NCBI GenBank assembly: GCA_032718475.1 | Contig: JAUCBJ010001382.1 | Coordinates: 28,843-92,842, forward strand | Source of the DNA: Nemertoderma westbladi | Taxonomy: Eukaryota; Xenacoelomorpha; Nemertodermatida; Nemertodermatidae | Direction of reading: 5' to 3' | Length of the DNA: 64,000 nucleotides | Shown here: piece by piece, positions 42,470 through 53,173 of the stretch | Layout: every line of letters begins with the position of its first letter | Numbering within the stretch: position 1 is the first letter of the stretch | The notes under the pieces: generated by a model | Told to the model about the DNA's origin: nothing | Seen by the model: the letters and a program-made list of their open reading frames with translations, nothing else | The model's database searches: none | Translations under genes and position numbers: made by a program

Positions 42470-43060
42470 TTATCATTGACTGCTATGCCCGAAATAATGT
42501 TGCAGATAAGTGTAATTTTGAATTTGTCGCGGCTACTTTTTTGAGAAACTTCCTGATTTTCACTTTTGTAAACCACTACGAGAATGAACTACCATGGAGT
42601 TTGAGTACTGCGGATAATGTTTTTAAGCATTTTTCATCCAAAGTTTGTGAAAAATGCATAAAAAATCTACAATGACCACAAATGATGCAGACACAAATAT
42701 ATGTATAAGATTTTCTAAAGTTTTCAAAAATCAATGGAAAGTGCCTCCAATGTTATTAATGTTAGTGTGTGTTATTGTAAATAGCGAGGCAATAAAGACA
42801 AGAGAGGCTTTATTGTAAATATTGTTTCTGACTTGCAGTTTTATAGAAATATGAAATATTTATTAAAGGAACTGTTACTACTAGGATCGGCATGCTGCAT
42901 TGCAGCTGCATTATTAAGAATACTGTGCCGGCTTGTCGACAAAATTGCTGTCCACCATGCTTATTCACTCCATGAGGCTGCCAAAGTACAGGATTATGCA
43001 CTGGCTGGTTCTCACGGCGAAAGCAATGTCCTGCAAAGCGGAGGCAATTTTGTTCTAGTG
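42470..43060. repeat. Duplicate of 37515-38110, including an RTE-like 3' end
   Basis: Starts at ATAGTTATCATTGACTGCT-like sequence and ends inside the RTE-like fragment at TTGTTCTAGTGT. It then switches to sequence also found at 29685 (GACAGGAGGATGGATGGATG). This is a mosaic of duplicated intron pieces. Confidence 0.7.
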
Positions 43061-43166
43061 TATGGGACAGGAGGATGGATGGATGTTAAAACATAAAGCA
43101 ATATTATGGTAATAAAATTGTTATATATTATTATTAAATTTAAGTCAATATTTATTATTTGCAAAC

Positions 43167-43580
43167 CTTTTAATAGACAATGGTTTCCCTTTTAAACTAT
43201 CAATATCTCGTTTCAGTGTTTCTATGTGAGTTTCTAAAGTCTTATTTTTCTTAGTTAGGATCTTATAGTCACTCTCAGCTCTCTTTGCATTAGCTTTAGA
43301 GGATTGGAGGTCAAGTTTAAGTTGTTTTGTATCATCTTTAGTGAATTTGGTGTCAAGTTTCAATTTTGTATCATCTTGTTTCATCAAGTTCACATGAGAT
43401 TGTGGATGCTTGAGGTTAAGTATATCCCATTTGAGTTTTTCGTTATCAGATTCTAATTTTGAATTCAGTCTCACTAAATTCTTTATTTCAGTTTCAGCTT
43501 CCTTTGATTTAGCAGATTTCAGCTCAACTTTGAGTTGCTTAGTCTCAGAATGATCATGGGTAATGGGTGAAGATGAGACC
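43167..43580 (-). CDS. Coiled-coil exon, long type A (A4)
   Basis: 414 bp, 138 codons, phase 2-2; acceptor ..ATCATTTAG, donor AAAAG|GTTTGC. The start VSSSPITHDHSETKQLKVEL and the end ..KGKPLSIK match A1. An extra 57 codons in between (EAETEIKNLVRLNSKLESDN, then DILNLKHPQSHVNLMKQDD) are unique here. It may be the ancestral full-length form, or an A exon enlarged by fusion with another exon. Confidence 0.75.
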
Positions 43581-43773
43581 CTAAATGATGATGTCAGACA
43601 TGTTAGTATGGTGAGATTCTGTGCAGAACAAATTATTGAGTTAGTGTGAATTGTTAAATGAATTTATTTATAAAATATATATTCTAACTTTACAGAAGCA
43701 ATAGTAGTTAGCACCAGTTGGGAATCAAAGCCATCATACATAATTTTATTTAGGTAAAATATATTCAGCAAAC

Positions 43774-43980
43774 CTTTGAATTTCTTTTGATCTTAACTCT
43801 GAAGTCACGTTATCAAATTGTTGTTGTAGTTTTTCCAGTTCCGATTCTCGTTTTTCATTCTTATTAACTAAATTTCTTATTTCCTCCCCTAAAACTTCGA
43901 CTTCATCCTTTGAGAACTGAAGTTCGAGTTGGCACTCTCTATGGTCGGATTGTTCGTAAGCGATATTTGATAATGAAACC
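43774..43980 (-). CDS. Coiled-coil exon, type B (B4), first recognised exon
   Basis: 207 bp, 69 codons, phase 2-2; acceptor ..TATAATTTAG, donor AAAG|GTTTGC. Contains IAYEQSDHRECQLELQFSK and NKNEKRESELEKLQQQ. Exons further upstream must exist, because this one enters in phase 2. Confidence 0.75.
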
Positions 43981-44876
43981 CTAAATTATAAGCAATCATG
44001 TTAGCTGGTGATAGTGAATGGTGCAATAGTTAATGAGCTATGAGTAGATGAATAGAAATGAATGGAAATAATGATGAATGATGAATGAATGAATGATGAA
44101 TGAATGAATGATGAATGAAGAATGATGAATGGAAATATGAATAGAAATTAATTAGAACCGAGGCATTATTAGGGAGCACCTGATATTAGAAAGCTATTGC
44201 GCTCAATAATTGAGAAACAAGTAGTCGCAAAGGCAAGCATGGCAGTTGAAGTGATGGGGATTGGGTTGGCCATCTATAATGCAGTGGTTGTTGATTGAAG
44301 AGTGGATGTCACTTATTTTCACCTTTTAATACGCAGGAATTCTACAGTAGCACTGCACTGTGTAGACTTTTGCTCGATGTTAATTAGCTGTAGGAATCGT
44401 AAGCTACTTGTTTCCTAATTGGAGCTTACTCAAATGCTTGCCACATCAAAGGAATTGTCCAAGTGAATAAGAAGGGAAATGACAATATGGCACATCATAG
44501 AGAATGTACATGAGTTGGAGATTTGAAACACAGTGATGAATTATGTAATATGTATCATAGGATGATAGGAGTTGCCACAGTTGTGATGGCAGTTTTCGGA
44601 TATCCCTAACTCAAGTGGTTTGTAAGAGGATATTAAGACAGACTTATACACAATGGAAATTTTTTGAATATATTTGTATAAAAATATAAATAATAAAATA
44701 TAAAATATAAATAATGAATATAAATGAATATATATATAAATGAATAAAATATAAAAAATATTTTGCTTTGTGATAATCTGCTTGCTTTGATGCTCTGATT
44801 TGCCAGAACAGCAATAATTGTTTCCAATACCAGAAACCCGAATAGTGTGATATATCTATTCTATCCATCTAATATC
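43981..44876. other. Third duplicated intron block; no gene
   Basis: One copy of the 39-bp minisatellite unit, a GAATGATGAAT microsatellite (44045-44130), then sequence paralogous to 31830-32350. A-T rich 44680-44760. The small frames at 44633-44868 are simple-sequence artefacts. Confidence 0.6.
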
Positions 44877-45821
44877 AACATACTGCATTCCAGCTGCATT
44901 ATGAAAATACTTGTTCCAGCGTATCCATAAAATTGGACAAGGCAAAAACTGCCAGTCTCATATGAATTTAGCGAGACTTTCCGCATCTTCAAGACCTGTG
45001 TCGCTTAAGAGGAGTCAGAGGTGGGTGTCCACCATGATTACACATTCCATATGGAACAAATTCCAAATACACATTACAGGCCACCACAGTTCAAGATCGT
45101 GTTTTGGGTGGGTCTTCCTTGTGAAATCGACTTCCTGTAAAGTTTGGGGGAACCAATGCGATACCTCCAATGTTATATAGTGACTTGTTGGAGATATTTG
45201 CATTGTACTTGACACAATGAACCTATCATATAAAGGCGTCGTTCGATATCGCGATTGTAAACGCTGACGCCCCCTCATATGCTCACCGGTCCTTAGACTC
45301 TGGGCGGGTTTGCGGGGGAATGACCTCGCAGACCGGTATTAATCCACGGTGCACCATTTTTAATTGTATGTTTAATTGGTTTGTCTTAATTGTATTGTTC
45401 TGATTGGTGGTGGGATGTTGGGTTGGTGCAGCTATATATTTAATTGTATATACAATTTTAATCTCTTAATTAATAAATTAATATTTGTTAATCATATAAT
45501 TCTTGTTCATGTGCTATCCAGAACTTTGGTGTCCATTTAGAACCTAGCATGAACTCCCACATAGGCGTAAAGGTTATACTGCTGTTCTAAATGAACGAAG
45601 CTTAAGATTCGATTTATTCTAAGTGACTTGGAAATCCTCCAATGGCCCATTTATGCTTGATGTTAGTGATAAAAAGACCAAGAATAGAAGCATCCTGCTC
45701 CAATGAAATCATTAGCTGATGGTTGATGAGGTGCCAGTTGACTTCTCATCACGTAATTCTGAGAGTTCTTCATGTTATCACCAAAGTCCCTATCAGATAG
45801 GTGCAAGACTGGATAACCACC
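44877..45821 (-). pseudogene. 3' end fragment of an RTE-like LINE, copy 2
   Basis: Duplicate of 34919-35613, ending at ATAACCACC where copy 1 goes on with TCTTCTGTACC. Interrupted by the SINE-like insert at 45234-45490. No intact frame. Confidence 0.6.
45225..45499. mobile_element. 257-bp SINE-like insertion with 9-bp target duplications
   Basis: ATCATATAA at 45225-45233 and 45491-45499 flank a 257-bp insert that is absent from the paralog (single ATCATATAA at 35272-35280). The insert has a GC-rich head starting AGGCGTCGTTCG, with GGCGTC..GACGCC inverted pieces, and an AT-rich tail ending AATATTTGTTA. No clear tRNA box A/B or 5S match. Nine-base duplications and head/tail composition fit a LINE-mobilised SINE. 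Confidence 0.8.
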
Positions 45822-46440
45822 TGTAAAGGCTTTTGCGGAATTAGCCGGTTATTTTCCCCGTAAAGTACTCTGTAGTTGGTTTAACAGGCATAAAAGGCCG
45901 TGTCCTTACTGTACTGGTGTTTTAGAGGACATAAAAGCCATTTCTTCTGTATGTGTACTTTAACGGACATAATTAGTAATTCTATGACGCAATACGCCAG
46001 ATCCTCTTGAAACAGTGTAGCTACCATGACGACGGCTAACAGCTGATGCTGTACACGTGGAGCTTGTTCTTTGTTCTCTGTTCCTTCTTTGTTCGGTCGA
46101 CCAATCAGAGCGTTTTTTGCCTCTGTGTTAGAGATTGTATATAGAAACTCGTGGAGTTGAGTCAGTATGTGATTTTGTCCACAGCCTAAGAACACCGGCT
46201 TTGGAACCTCCGTGTTTCAGTCTTTAGCCTAACATTAGTAGGCTTAATTATAGAACGTATATCTGTTATCATACAAACTGATCATAACATCACTGCATTC
46301 ATAACCATTCACACCTTAAACTTTGTACTGCTATTTACTGTCGGTTATTCATTATATTTGTTGATGGAATATTATATTTGGAATACTGATAAATAATCAG
46401 ACACCCCAATCTTCTTGATATACTAAAGGTTAGAGAGACC
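45822..46440 (+). repeat. LTR-like promoter region (possible solo or partial LTR)
   Basis: The duplicated LINE tail breaks exactly at 45821, and new sequence begins TGTAAAGGC. Downstream are CCAATCAGAG at 46101-46110 and TATATAG at 46138-46144, in LTR-promoter spacing. No second copy and no CA end with duplication could be fixed, so the right boundary is a guess. Confidence 0.35.
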
Positions 46441-46927
46441 GGTTACATATAACGATTGCGACTTACATTAAGTGGTTTGAAGTGAATCTAATGCTATTTT
46501 ATAGGCCCGACATGTATTGTCTATTGTTCTCTTTATATGTGACTAAATTTAGTGAAGGTCGGCAGATTAGTGTGCAGCATTGTGCAGTATTGTGTATGAT
46601 TGTGACTGATAACAAAGCATCTCCTAAAGAATGCGCCATATACGTGAATCTATAGCCATCCCGTTGTGTCTAGTTTAAGTCATAACTCTGTTTACATATT
46701 TAGAGCGCCACGTCCTAAAGGAACTGTTAATATTTCCCGAAAGTGAATAATATTTGTCAGAGATTATATATTACGATCAGTCGAATAATACAGTAGGCCT
46801 ACCCCGCAATACGGTTAGGCTTCCGAATCCAGTCTCCCGGGTATATCCAGCGGGTGAATGATCGCGCATAGACTGGCTTCGGCTAATGTAGTGTATCAAA
46901 TACTTGTCATAGGCTAAAGACGATCTA
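46441..46927. other. No gene recognised
   Basis: Single-copy-looking DNA between the LTR-like segment and the LINE 3' end. Could be leader or internal sequence of the LTR element. Confidence 0.4.
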
Positions 46928-47107
46928 TTATTTTATTATTCTTTATTCCAGGCCGAGGCCCATAAAAACAGATTACATATATTATTTATTAAGCACAATT
47001 GTTTGGAGATATTAAAATATGTACAGTACAAATAGTAAGCCTACCCTACCAACTAATCCAAATGTTCTTACATAAAACATAAAACACGATATACATAATA
47101 TAGATTA

Positions 47108-48420
47108 CTATAAAATAATACGTGTGTACTGATGACACCAAATATTAGCAGTCGAAACAAGCAAATTGTTAGAAGAAGAGATTCTTCGTAATAAACTTTG
47201 CTTATTTTTATACAGAATGTGAATGAACATTGGAAGATTAAGCTGCCCGAACATTAAAGAGATACTCGTGGGCTCATCCTCAGTAAATCGAGGTATTTTA
47301 AATAATAGTCGCAAGCAGTTATTATAAGCCACTCTAAGTTTATTGTAGGCACTTTGTGAATAATTACTTCTAGACCATAAGCTACAACAGTATATAGGTG
47401 TACAAAAAGCACGAAATAATAGAATTTTAACATTTGTGGATGCATTACCAAATTTCCTAAGTAGAGTGTTTGCACGTGCATATAAAGAATGAGTTTGCTT
47501 AATTATATCACAATCATCATCAGTATTAGAGCACAGGAGATGTCCTAAGTATGAAAATCTATCTACAATATCAATGTAAGAACCGTATAATTTAATTCTG
47601 GAATAGAGTGTAACTGTGTAGGACTTGGGAATGAAATAAATACATTTACTTTTTTTAGTGTTAAATATAATAGAATTATCGAGAGCATAAGCTACAGAAA
47701 TATTAACTAGATTTTGTAAACCATGTATTGAGTTTGAAATGAGACATAGGTCGTCCGCATATATAATGTGGTTAATTCTTGTAGAGCCTAGACAGCAACC
47801 GGTTCCGCTACTAGTTAACGCTAAGCTTAAATCGTCAACATAAACGTTGTAAAATAGAGGTGATAGGATGCCACCCTGACGAGTTCCATTAGTTACATTA
47901 AATTCGGGTGACAATATGCCATTCCAACAGACACGCAACAGTTGGTTACGGTACCAGAAATGTATAACACGCACAATATAAATAGGGACACCTCTATTAA
48001 TTAGCTTATTAAAAAGTTTGTAATGGTTGACCCTATCAAAGGCTTTTGAGGCGTCCAACATACAAACATAGATACACGAATTGTTACATAGGTAATAATT
48101 AATTATTTCTTTAAGAGTATATATGCATAACTCAGTTCCTGATTTAGTTTTAAATCCGAATTGGTTGCTAGTGGTAATTAAATGATCTACACATCGTTCT
48201 AGAATTACCTTCTCGACCACCTTACTAAGGATAGTTGAAAGGGCAATTCCACGATAGTTATCCTTACTGTTTAAAGCAGCGGTCCTATCTTTTACAAGTG
48301 GTATAATGGTGGAAGCCATCATTTCAGCTGGCATATAGTTGTGTGTAAACATAGCATTAATTAAAATGCAAATTGCACGAATCAAATTATAGGAGAAACC
48401 GTTGATAAAGTGTTCAGCCG
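47108..48420 (-). CDS. LINE ORF2, reverse transcriptase part
   Basis: The frame is open from about 48420, before its first in-frame TTG at 48385; the first residues NDEVTAEHFINGF continue the endonuclease frame after a one-base shift. RT motifs: DNYRGIALSTILSKVVEKV, NQFGFKTKSGTEL, LDASKAFDRVNHYKL, GTRQGGILSPLFYNVYVDDL and the active-site YADDLCLIS. Then the thumb and C-terminal region with FSYLGHLL. The domain is complete. Function: target-primed reverse transcription. Confidence 0.85.
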
Positions 48421-49893
48421 TTACCTCATCGTTTCTTTAAACGTGACATGAGATAAATTAATATCATTATTACTGACAGATGTATTAAAAATAGATTTAC
48501 CGGTGTCATCATGTACACAGTTAAATAGGTTTTTAAAATGGTTACCCCACATGGTACTGATATCATTGGAACCAATTGAATCGCCTATTTTATTGGGCAG
48601 TTTTGGCTTACAATTAGAGTGACTTCTAACCTGAGACCAGAAGTCCTTTGACGAATCATCAGTGAGTAGTGAATTGGCCATTTTATCGGTTCTAATGGTA
48701 GCTTCACTACGTTTACACTGACGCATAGCACGCTTAAAGCGAGCTTTAGTACTTAAATATTCCTGAAAAATTTCACCCTGCCGAGGGTTTCCGCAACTTC
48801 GCCATAACTTAAAAGCAGTTCTAGACTGTCTATAATATTCTTTCACGTTGTCATTCCAACCTGGGATGTGTTGGTCTGACAACGTGGCATTACTATGTGA
48901 GTTGTTTTTGATATATGATTTACTAGAACTAAGTAAAGTACTATTAATATTCTGGTACAATGAATCAATTTCAGCCTGATGAGAGTTACAATGCACGTTA
49001 TTGCAATTGATTAGATTATTATAATAATTGCTACTATCGAGCATATTACCAAGTGCGATATTAACATTGTCCGCATAGCCGGCAATGTTACTGGAGCTAT
49101 GCTGCCAGTCGAAACGAGGTGGCACGGGCCGATTCTCATTACTGCCAGTAGAAACCGGTACAGGCGCGACTGTACACGGAAGAGTTAAGAATATCGGCAT
49201 ATGGTCTGAGATAGACAGATCATAGACAATCTTAATATCATTTATTAGATATGCACTCGAATTAGAAATTGCAACATGATCTAACCAAGAAATGGTTCCA
49301 TGAGCATCGCTCACAAACGTATAAGAATCCCTGGGTAGCAAATTAACATCCGCCACTGTAATATTTACTGAATCGCACCATTGTATTAATTCGTTAAAAA
49401 TAGGACGTGTAGGGTCGGCATTAAAATCCCCAATTATAATACAGTTTGAATATTGCTCCGTTTCTAAAAGTGAGGCCAACTTCCCAAGACATTGTCTGTA
49501 CAAGTCATGGTTGTCAGGGCAATCGTATGGTAAATATATATTTATTATTAATAATTTATCGTTATTTAAGAGGTTAATCTTTGCGCCTAAAATTCGCGAA
49601 TCATTAAAATCAACAATCTCAAGTGAATGCGCCATAGATTTGCGCCATAAAAATCCAAGACCACCTGCAGGCCTACCGCGAAGCAGACCGTCAGAGTAGT
49701 CGGTGGAGGAAAAGCCGCGCCCTTCAAATTCCTTATGTAGATTGTTCATTATGCCAAGTTCCTGCTTTGGGAGTTGGAGCTCTTGCAGAAGCAAGAGATC
49801 CGCGTCCCTACACAGCTCATTGATAACAGTCCTCGAGTGAGCGTTCCGGACTGAGTTGCAGTTAAATGAAGAAATTTTTATGTTATTCGCCAT
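48421..49893 (-). CDS. LINE ORF2, AP-endonuclease part (frame-broken from RT)
   Basis: 490 residues from ATG 49893. EEP/APE motifs: SFNCNSVRN, LLLLQELQLP (catalytic Glu), the region IIIGDFNADPTRP, SWLDHVAIS and SDHMPIF (catalytic His). Residues about 250-480 are the linker to RT. It ends in TAA at 48421-48423, while the RT frame is open there. A single-base indel near TTTAAAGAAACG would rejoin the frames. Confidence 0.85.
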   Translation of the reverse strand: MANNIKISSFNCNSVRNAHSRTVINELCRDADLLLLQELQLPKQELGIMNNLHKEFEGRGFSSTDYSDGLLRGRPAGGLGFLWRKSMAHSLEIVDFNDSRILGAKINLLNNDKLLIINIYLPYDCPDNHDLYRQCLGKLASLLETEQYSNCIIIGDFNADPTRPIFNELIQWCDSVNITVADVNLLPRDSYTFVSDAHGTISWLDHVAISNSSAYLINDIKIVYDLSISDHMPIFLTLPCTVAPVPVSTGSNENRPVPPRFDWQHSSSNIAGYADNVNIALGNMLDSSNYYNNLINCNNVHCNSHQAEIDSLYQNINSTLLSSSKSYIKNNSHSNATLSDQHIPGWNDNVKEYYRQSRTAFKLWRSCGNPRQGEIFQEYLSTKARFKRAMRQCKRSEATIRTDKMANSLLTDDSSKDFWSQVRSHSNCKPKLPNKIGDSIGSNDISTMWGNHFKNLFNCVHDDTGKSIFNTSVSNNDINLSHVTFKETMR

Positions 49894-49992
49894 TGTTCAG
49901 AGTAATATTAAAAAGAGATATATACAAATTTAAATTAGAAAAATAAAAACAAAAGAAAAAAAAAACAACAATACACAATAAATAATCACATT

Positions 49993-51441
49993 CTATCGGG
50001 ACCCTGAGTCCTCTGAATTAGCCAGAACATCATAACTGTTAGCCGTATTAGTAGGCGCAGCTGGGACAGTATTTATACCCTTAGGGGAAACCGAGACTGC
50101 ACCAGTACTGCTGGTACCATCGCCTCCTAGAGAGTGTTCGAGATCGGTAACATTTGGACTTTTCGTCCTTTCGGGGAGACTCCTCCTCGGTGGGAAGTAC
50201 GTGTTGATCGTCGCATTAGTAGGCCATGTATCCGGTTCCATCAGCTTCTCCCTCTCACTGGCCATACAGGTTATAACGAATGCTGACTGACGAGCTCTCG
50301 ATATCGGAGCACGTTCGCAGGTAATATCGAAACCGCAGCTATCCTTGATGTGTTTCGTAATAGTACTAGGTTCGACACCCTCGCAACATCCTGCAAGGTA
50401 GAGTTTCCGAGTCGGTTGGATGGTGGGAAAGGCAGTGGAGGAACTGGATCCTCTTACACACTGACTACGTCGCAATGGGCGGCGCTGATGAGAAGTCGTA
50501 CCAACAGCAGTAGCGGCCAAAGCCCGAACTTGGCCGCGGCGAGGACGAGCCGGACGATGGCGACCATCCGCTCCAACTGGAATGTAATCAGAGTCGGCAG
50601 ATGAGTCTCGGTTGAGCCGCAACCGAGAAATGTGTGGTGGGGTGGCCGAAGCGGCAGCCAGTCGACTGGTACTGGCAGCGACTTCTGCCCAAGGCCTAGT
50701 TGAGGCGCTACTAGGCAGTCGGTTATTGCCAGGTGGCGGAGCAGGATCCGTAGATGCCGGTACCGGTACAACATCCCGTGCCTGTCTCGATTCAGACAGA
50801 TTCTGACAGGACCTATTCCTAATCGTATTCGTATCAGGTAGAACACCAGTAGGCCTACCGGTAGTGGAATCACCAGAAGTAACTGTGGTTGTGGGTCTGT
50901 TGCTGTTCCTAACAACATTATCAGCATTATTTTGGAGATTGACACAGACAGATTCAACTACTGCTAACCTGTCCTGTAGCATACTGACCGACCTGAGCAG
51001 TAGAGCGACGCCGGCATCGCACAGCGAGAAAGGAGGGAGAATAGTGAGATCCTTAGGAACAAATTCCTTGCAGGTTGAGGGTTCATTCTGAAGATCGATA
51101 TAAGCAGGGTAGTCAAAGACATCCAACATGTCTACGACTAAATTACGGCGCAGAGAATTACCATTGCACCGTTTAGTCCAGAACGACTGCTTATGAGCGT
51201 CCCTATCTGAGCTGGGAAGGAGACCCAGCAACAGCTGTTTGGATTCTCTTAACATGTCGTCCGTAAACTTAGGCCACGGTTGAACCGTTTCTACGATACC
51301 ATCTCTGTGAAATCCCTTAATATGGGACGACCAAAGATAAGCCAATATATCATTCCTGATATGGCAGCAGTTGGATGCCGCCATCCTCCAAGATCCTCCA
51401 AGAGTTGTCAATCGTTGACGTATATGCGTTACCACAAGCAA
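49993..51441 (-). CDS. LINE ORF1 protein
   Basis: 482 residues from ATG 51441. The N-terminal third is folded-looking (WSSHIKGFHRDGIVETVQPW, then a Leu-rich helix SVSMLQDRLAVVE). The middle is Ser/Thr/Pro/Arg-rich and disordered. A segment near residues 350-430, RKLYLAGCCEGVEPSTITKH, ends in AFVITCM and INTYFPP, with the beta-alpha-beta look of an RRM-like fold. Role inferred: RNA-binding chaperone of the LINE particle. Its position directly upstream of ORF2 supports this. Confidence 0.75.
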   Translation of the reverse strand: MLVVTHIRQRLTTLGGSWRMAASNCCHIRNDILAYLWSSHIKGFHRDGIVETVQPWPKFTDDMLRESKQLLLGLLPSSDRDAHKQSFWTKRCNGNSLRRNLVVDMLDVFDYPAYIDLQNEPSTCKEFVPKDLTILPPFSLCDAGVALLLRSVSMLQDRLAVVESVCVNLQNNADNVVRNSNRPTTTVTSGDSTTGRPTGVLPDTNTIRNRSCQNLSESRQARDVVPVPASTDPAPPPGNNRLPSSASTRPWAEVAASTSRLAAASATPPHISRLRLNRDSSADSDYIPVGADGRHRPARPRRGQVRALAATAVGTTSHQRRPLRRSQCVRGSSSSTAFPTIQPTRKLYLAGCCEGVEPSTITKHIKDSCGFDITCERAPISRARQSAFVITCMASEREKLMEPDTWPTNATINTYFPPRRSLPERTKSPNVTDLEHSLGGDGTSSTGAVSVSPKGINTVPAAPTNTANSYDVLANSEDSGSR

Positions 51442-51875
51442 TGGGCAGTAGAGTTCGGAGTTAGACCGGACCGGTAAGCCGGTCTGCCGGTTTTAGTGAG
51501 GAGTACAGTTCAGCAGTTCAGCAGTTAGTACAGTACACCTATTACCTAGTACACTATTATCTAGAAGACATCCCAATTTGGCAGGTTAAACTGCTAAAGG
51601 TCTGAAAGCGCGAACAATAACAGATATAGCTTCTGTATTGCAGTAGGCAATAAAGCTGAAGTACCGGCAACCGGTACCCAGTAGGCCTGACTACCTAACC
51701 ACCCGGACCGGTACCTACAGCAGTACAGGTACAGCAGTATTATTCGATTTTGATAATTATATACCGGTAGGCCTTAATAATTAATCAGGGACGGCCGCTC
51801 TGGTTTTTTGTTGGGGTTTTACTTATTTCTGTCAAGTTTTATTTGTTTGTTTGTTTATGTGTTTATTTGTTTGGA
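51442..51875. other. LINE 5' UTR and junction; no gene
   Basis: ACCGGTA-rich sequence and a TTTG-rich tract (51830-51870) before the BEL-2 fragment. The border between the LINE 5' end and older DNA is not visible. The Phe/Leu-rich start of the frame at 51808 comes from this simple sequence. Confidence 0.5.
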
Positions 51876-53173
51876 AGGATGTCCCAAGTTAATGGCGTTA
51901 AAGTTTATTGGACATCCAGACGGATTAAGACAAGTTTGGGATACACTAAACATCAGGTATGGTAATAGGAATAACATAGCTAGATATTTGTATGCAAAAT
52001 TAGTAGCGCCCCGAAAGTTCATTAGCAGCGGGATAATAGAGTTTTCCGATGAGATTCAAGAGATCTGTAGACAATTAGATTGGTTAGGTAAGTCTCATGA
52101 ATATCAGAGTTCTATGGTTATTGGAGCCGTGGCTTCTACTTTACCGAAAGGTGGAGTAGGTACACGCTGGGATAAGAAAGTGTTATATATGATGGAACAA
52201 CAACGACGAGACCCTACCATGGCTGATCTCATGTCATTCTTAGATGGAGAAGTGAAATTACAGCTCCTAAAACAGTCCAGAGAGAAGACACCGGAAAACA
52301 AGGTAAGTGAGAAACCCGTTTCTAGGAGAAAGGTAACACCAGTGTGTTATGCAGACGACGGCGAAAGCCAGACTTCTCAAGGAGAGGATAGCGGGAAAGA
52401 CACTGAAAGATCTTATTATGTCAATAAAGCGCCTAAGGACGTAAGTAAATTCAAGTCTCGAACCAATGACAGGAGAGAACAGGTAAGAAAAATTCCTCCT
52501 ACGTCTCCTAAGAGAATTCATGTAAGAAAGCCCGAGGAAAGAACGAGTGTGCACAACGTTACCCAGAGTAAGGTAAGTAACATCAAACCAAAATGTGTGC
52601 TGTGCGACGGGCCCCACCGTTTAAATGCGTGTGATGAATTCCTGAGGAAATCACTAAAGGATAGACGTGAAGTCATGTGGGATAAGCGGTTGTGTTATAA
52701 TTGCCTCAGACGAGGACACCAACGGCGAACCTGTTACTCCGACGCAAGGTGTGCAAAGTGCGGCGCAAAACATCATATCTTGTTGCACACTGAATTCGAA
52801 CGAAACAGCCCGAGTCAGGTAAGTGAGTCCGAACTACATGTCCAATTCAGTGATGTGAACGACACTGACCAATGTTCTGAGATGGAAGGATTCTATACGG
52901 ACGAATTCTCCGACGAAAACGAATCCTGTTACCTGATAAATACCGCAGTGTATCGAGCACTTACGTATGAAAAGGACACCGACAGCGAGCTCCCCCCAAC
53001 TACTTCTGACCGACAACCATCTTGGAAAGCACCAACTTCCAATATAGGAATCCGAGAATTTCCCATAGTGCAGTTAAGGGTCCACGGACCTACAAGGAGT
53101 TATATAGTTAACGCCCTCCTTGACTCATGTAGCACAGGAACATTCTAGACTAGCCGAAGACATCTTTGCTGGA
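51876..53173 (+). pseudogene. gag: BEL-2 fragment: gag (DUF1759), zinc knuckles and protease start
   Basis: Homologous to 56352-57648 with about 95% identity by eye. One frame runs through the end of the capsid-like region (LMALKFIGHPDGLRQVWDTL), the zinc knuckles (CVLCDGPHRLNAC, CYNCLRRGHQRRTC, CAKCGAKHH) and into the protease active site, where DSG has become DSC. A deletion of about ten bases at 53146 then gives a stop. Both ends are truncated. This copy keeps readable codons where the second copy has stops. Confidence 0.85.

Larger units (their letters stand above)
25829..43980 (-). other. Host-like multi-exon coiled-coil gene (internal exon array, ends not seen)
   Basis: Fourteen exons in this span share a design: acceptor ..TTTAG or ..TCAG or ..TATAG; an exon length divisible by 3; entry after two bases of a codon; and a donor AG|GTTTG, AG|GTTGG or AG|GTGTG. 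All are open in the same phase and together give 943 codons. Four families recur: A (ETKQLKVELKSAKDD.. KPLSIKR), B (DHRECQLELQFSKDE..), C (KKSDIEVMELN.. SLER) and D (SHTDDHPDQDQIALPG..). The order on the transcript is B A D B C A C' A D B A D B C. The product would be a long Lys/Glu-rich coiled coil with short acidic linkers. First and last exons were not identified. No known family is claimed. Confidence 0.65.
46928..51780 (-). mobile_element. Nearly intact two-ORF APE-class LINE
   Basis: On the minus strand: ORF1 (51441-49993), a 99-bp spacer, ORF2 endonuclease part (49893-48421), RT part (48385-47108) and a 3' UTR that ends GGCCTCGGCCTGGAATAAAG followed by AATA-type repeats at about 46928-46945. 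Only one frame break, between endonuclease and RT, was seen. The 5' border is not certain. The motif style is CR1/Rex-like, but the clade is a guess. Confidence 0.75.

Noticed and set aside
49511-51477. Plus-strand frames opposite LINE ORF1 and endonuclease
   Set aside because: Shadows of the minus-strand LINE frames.
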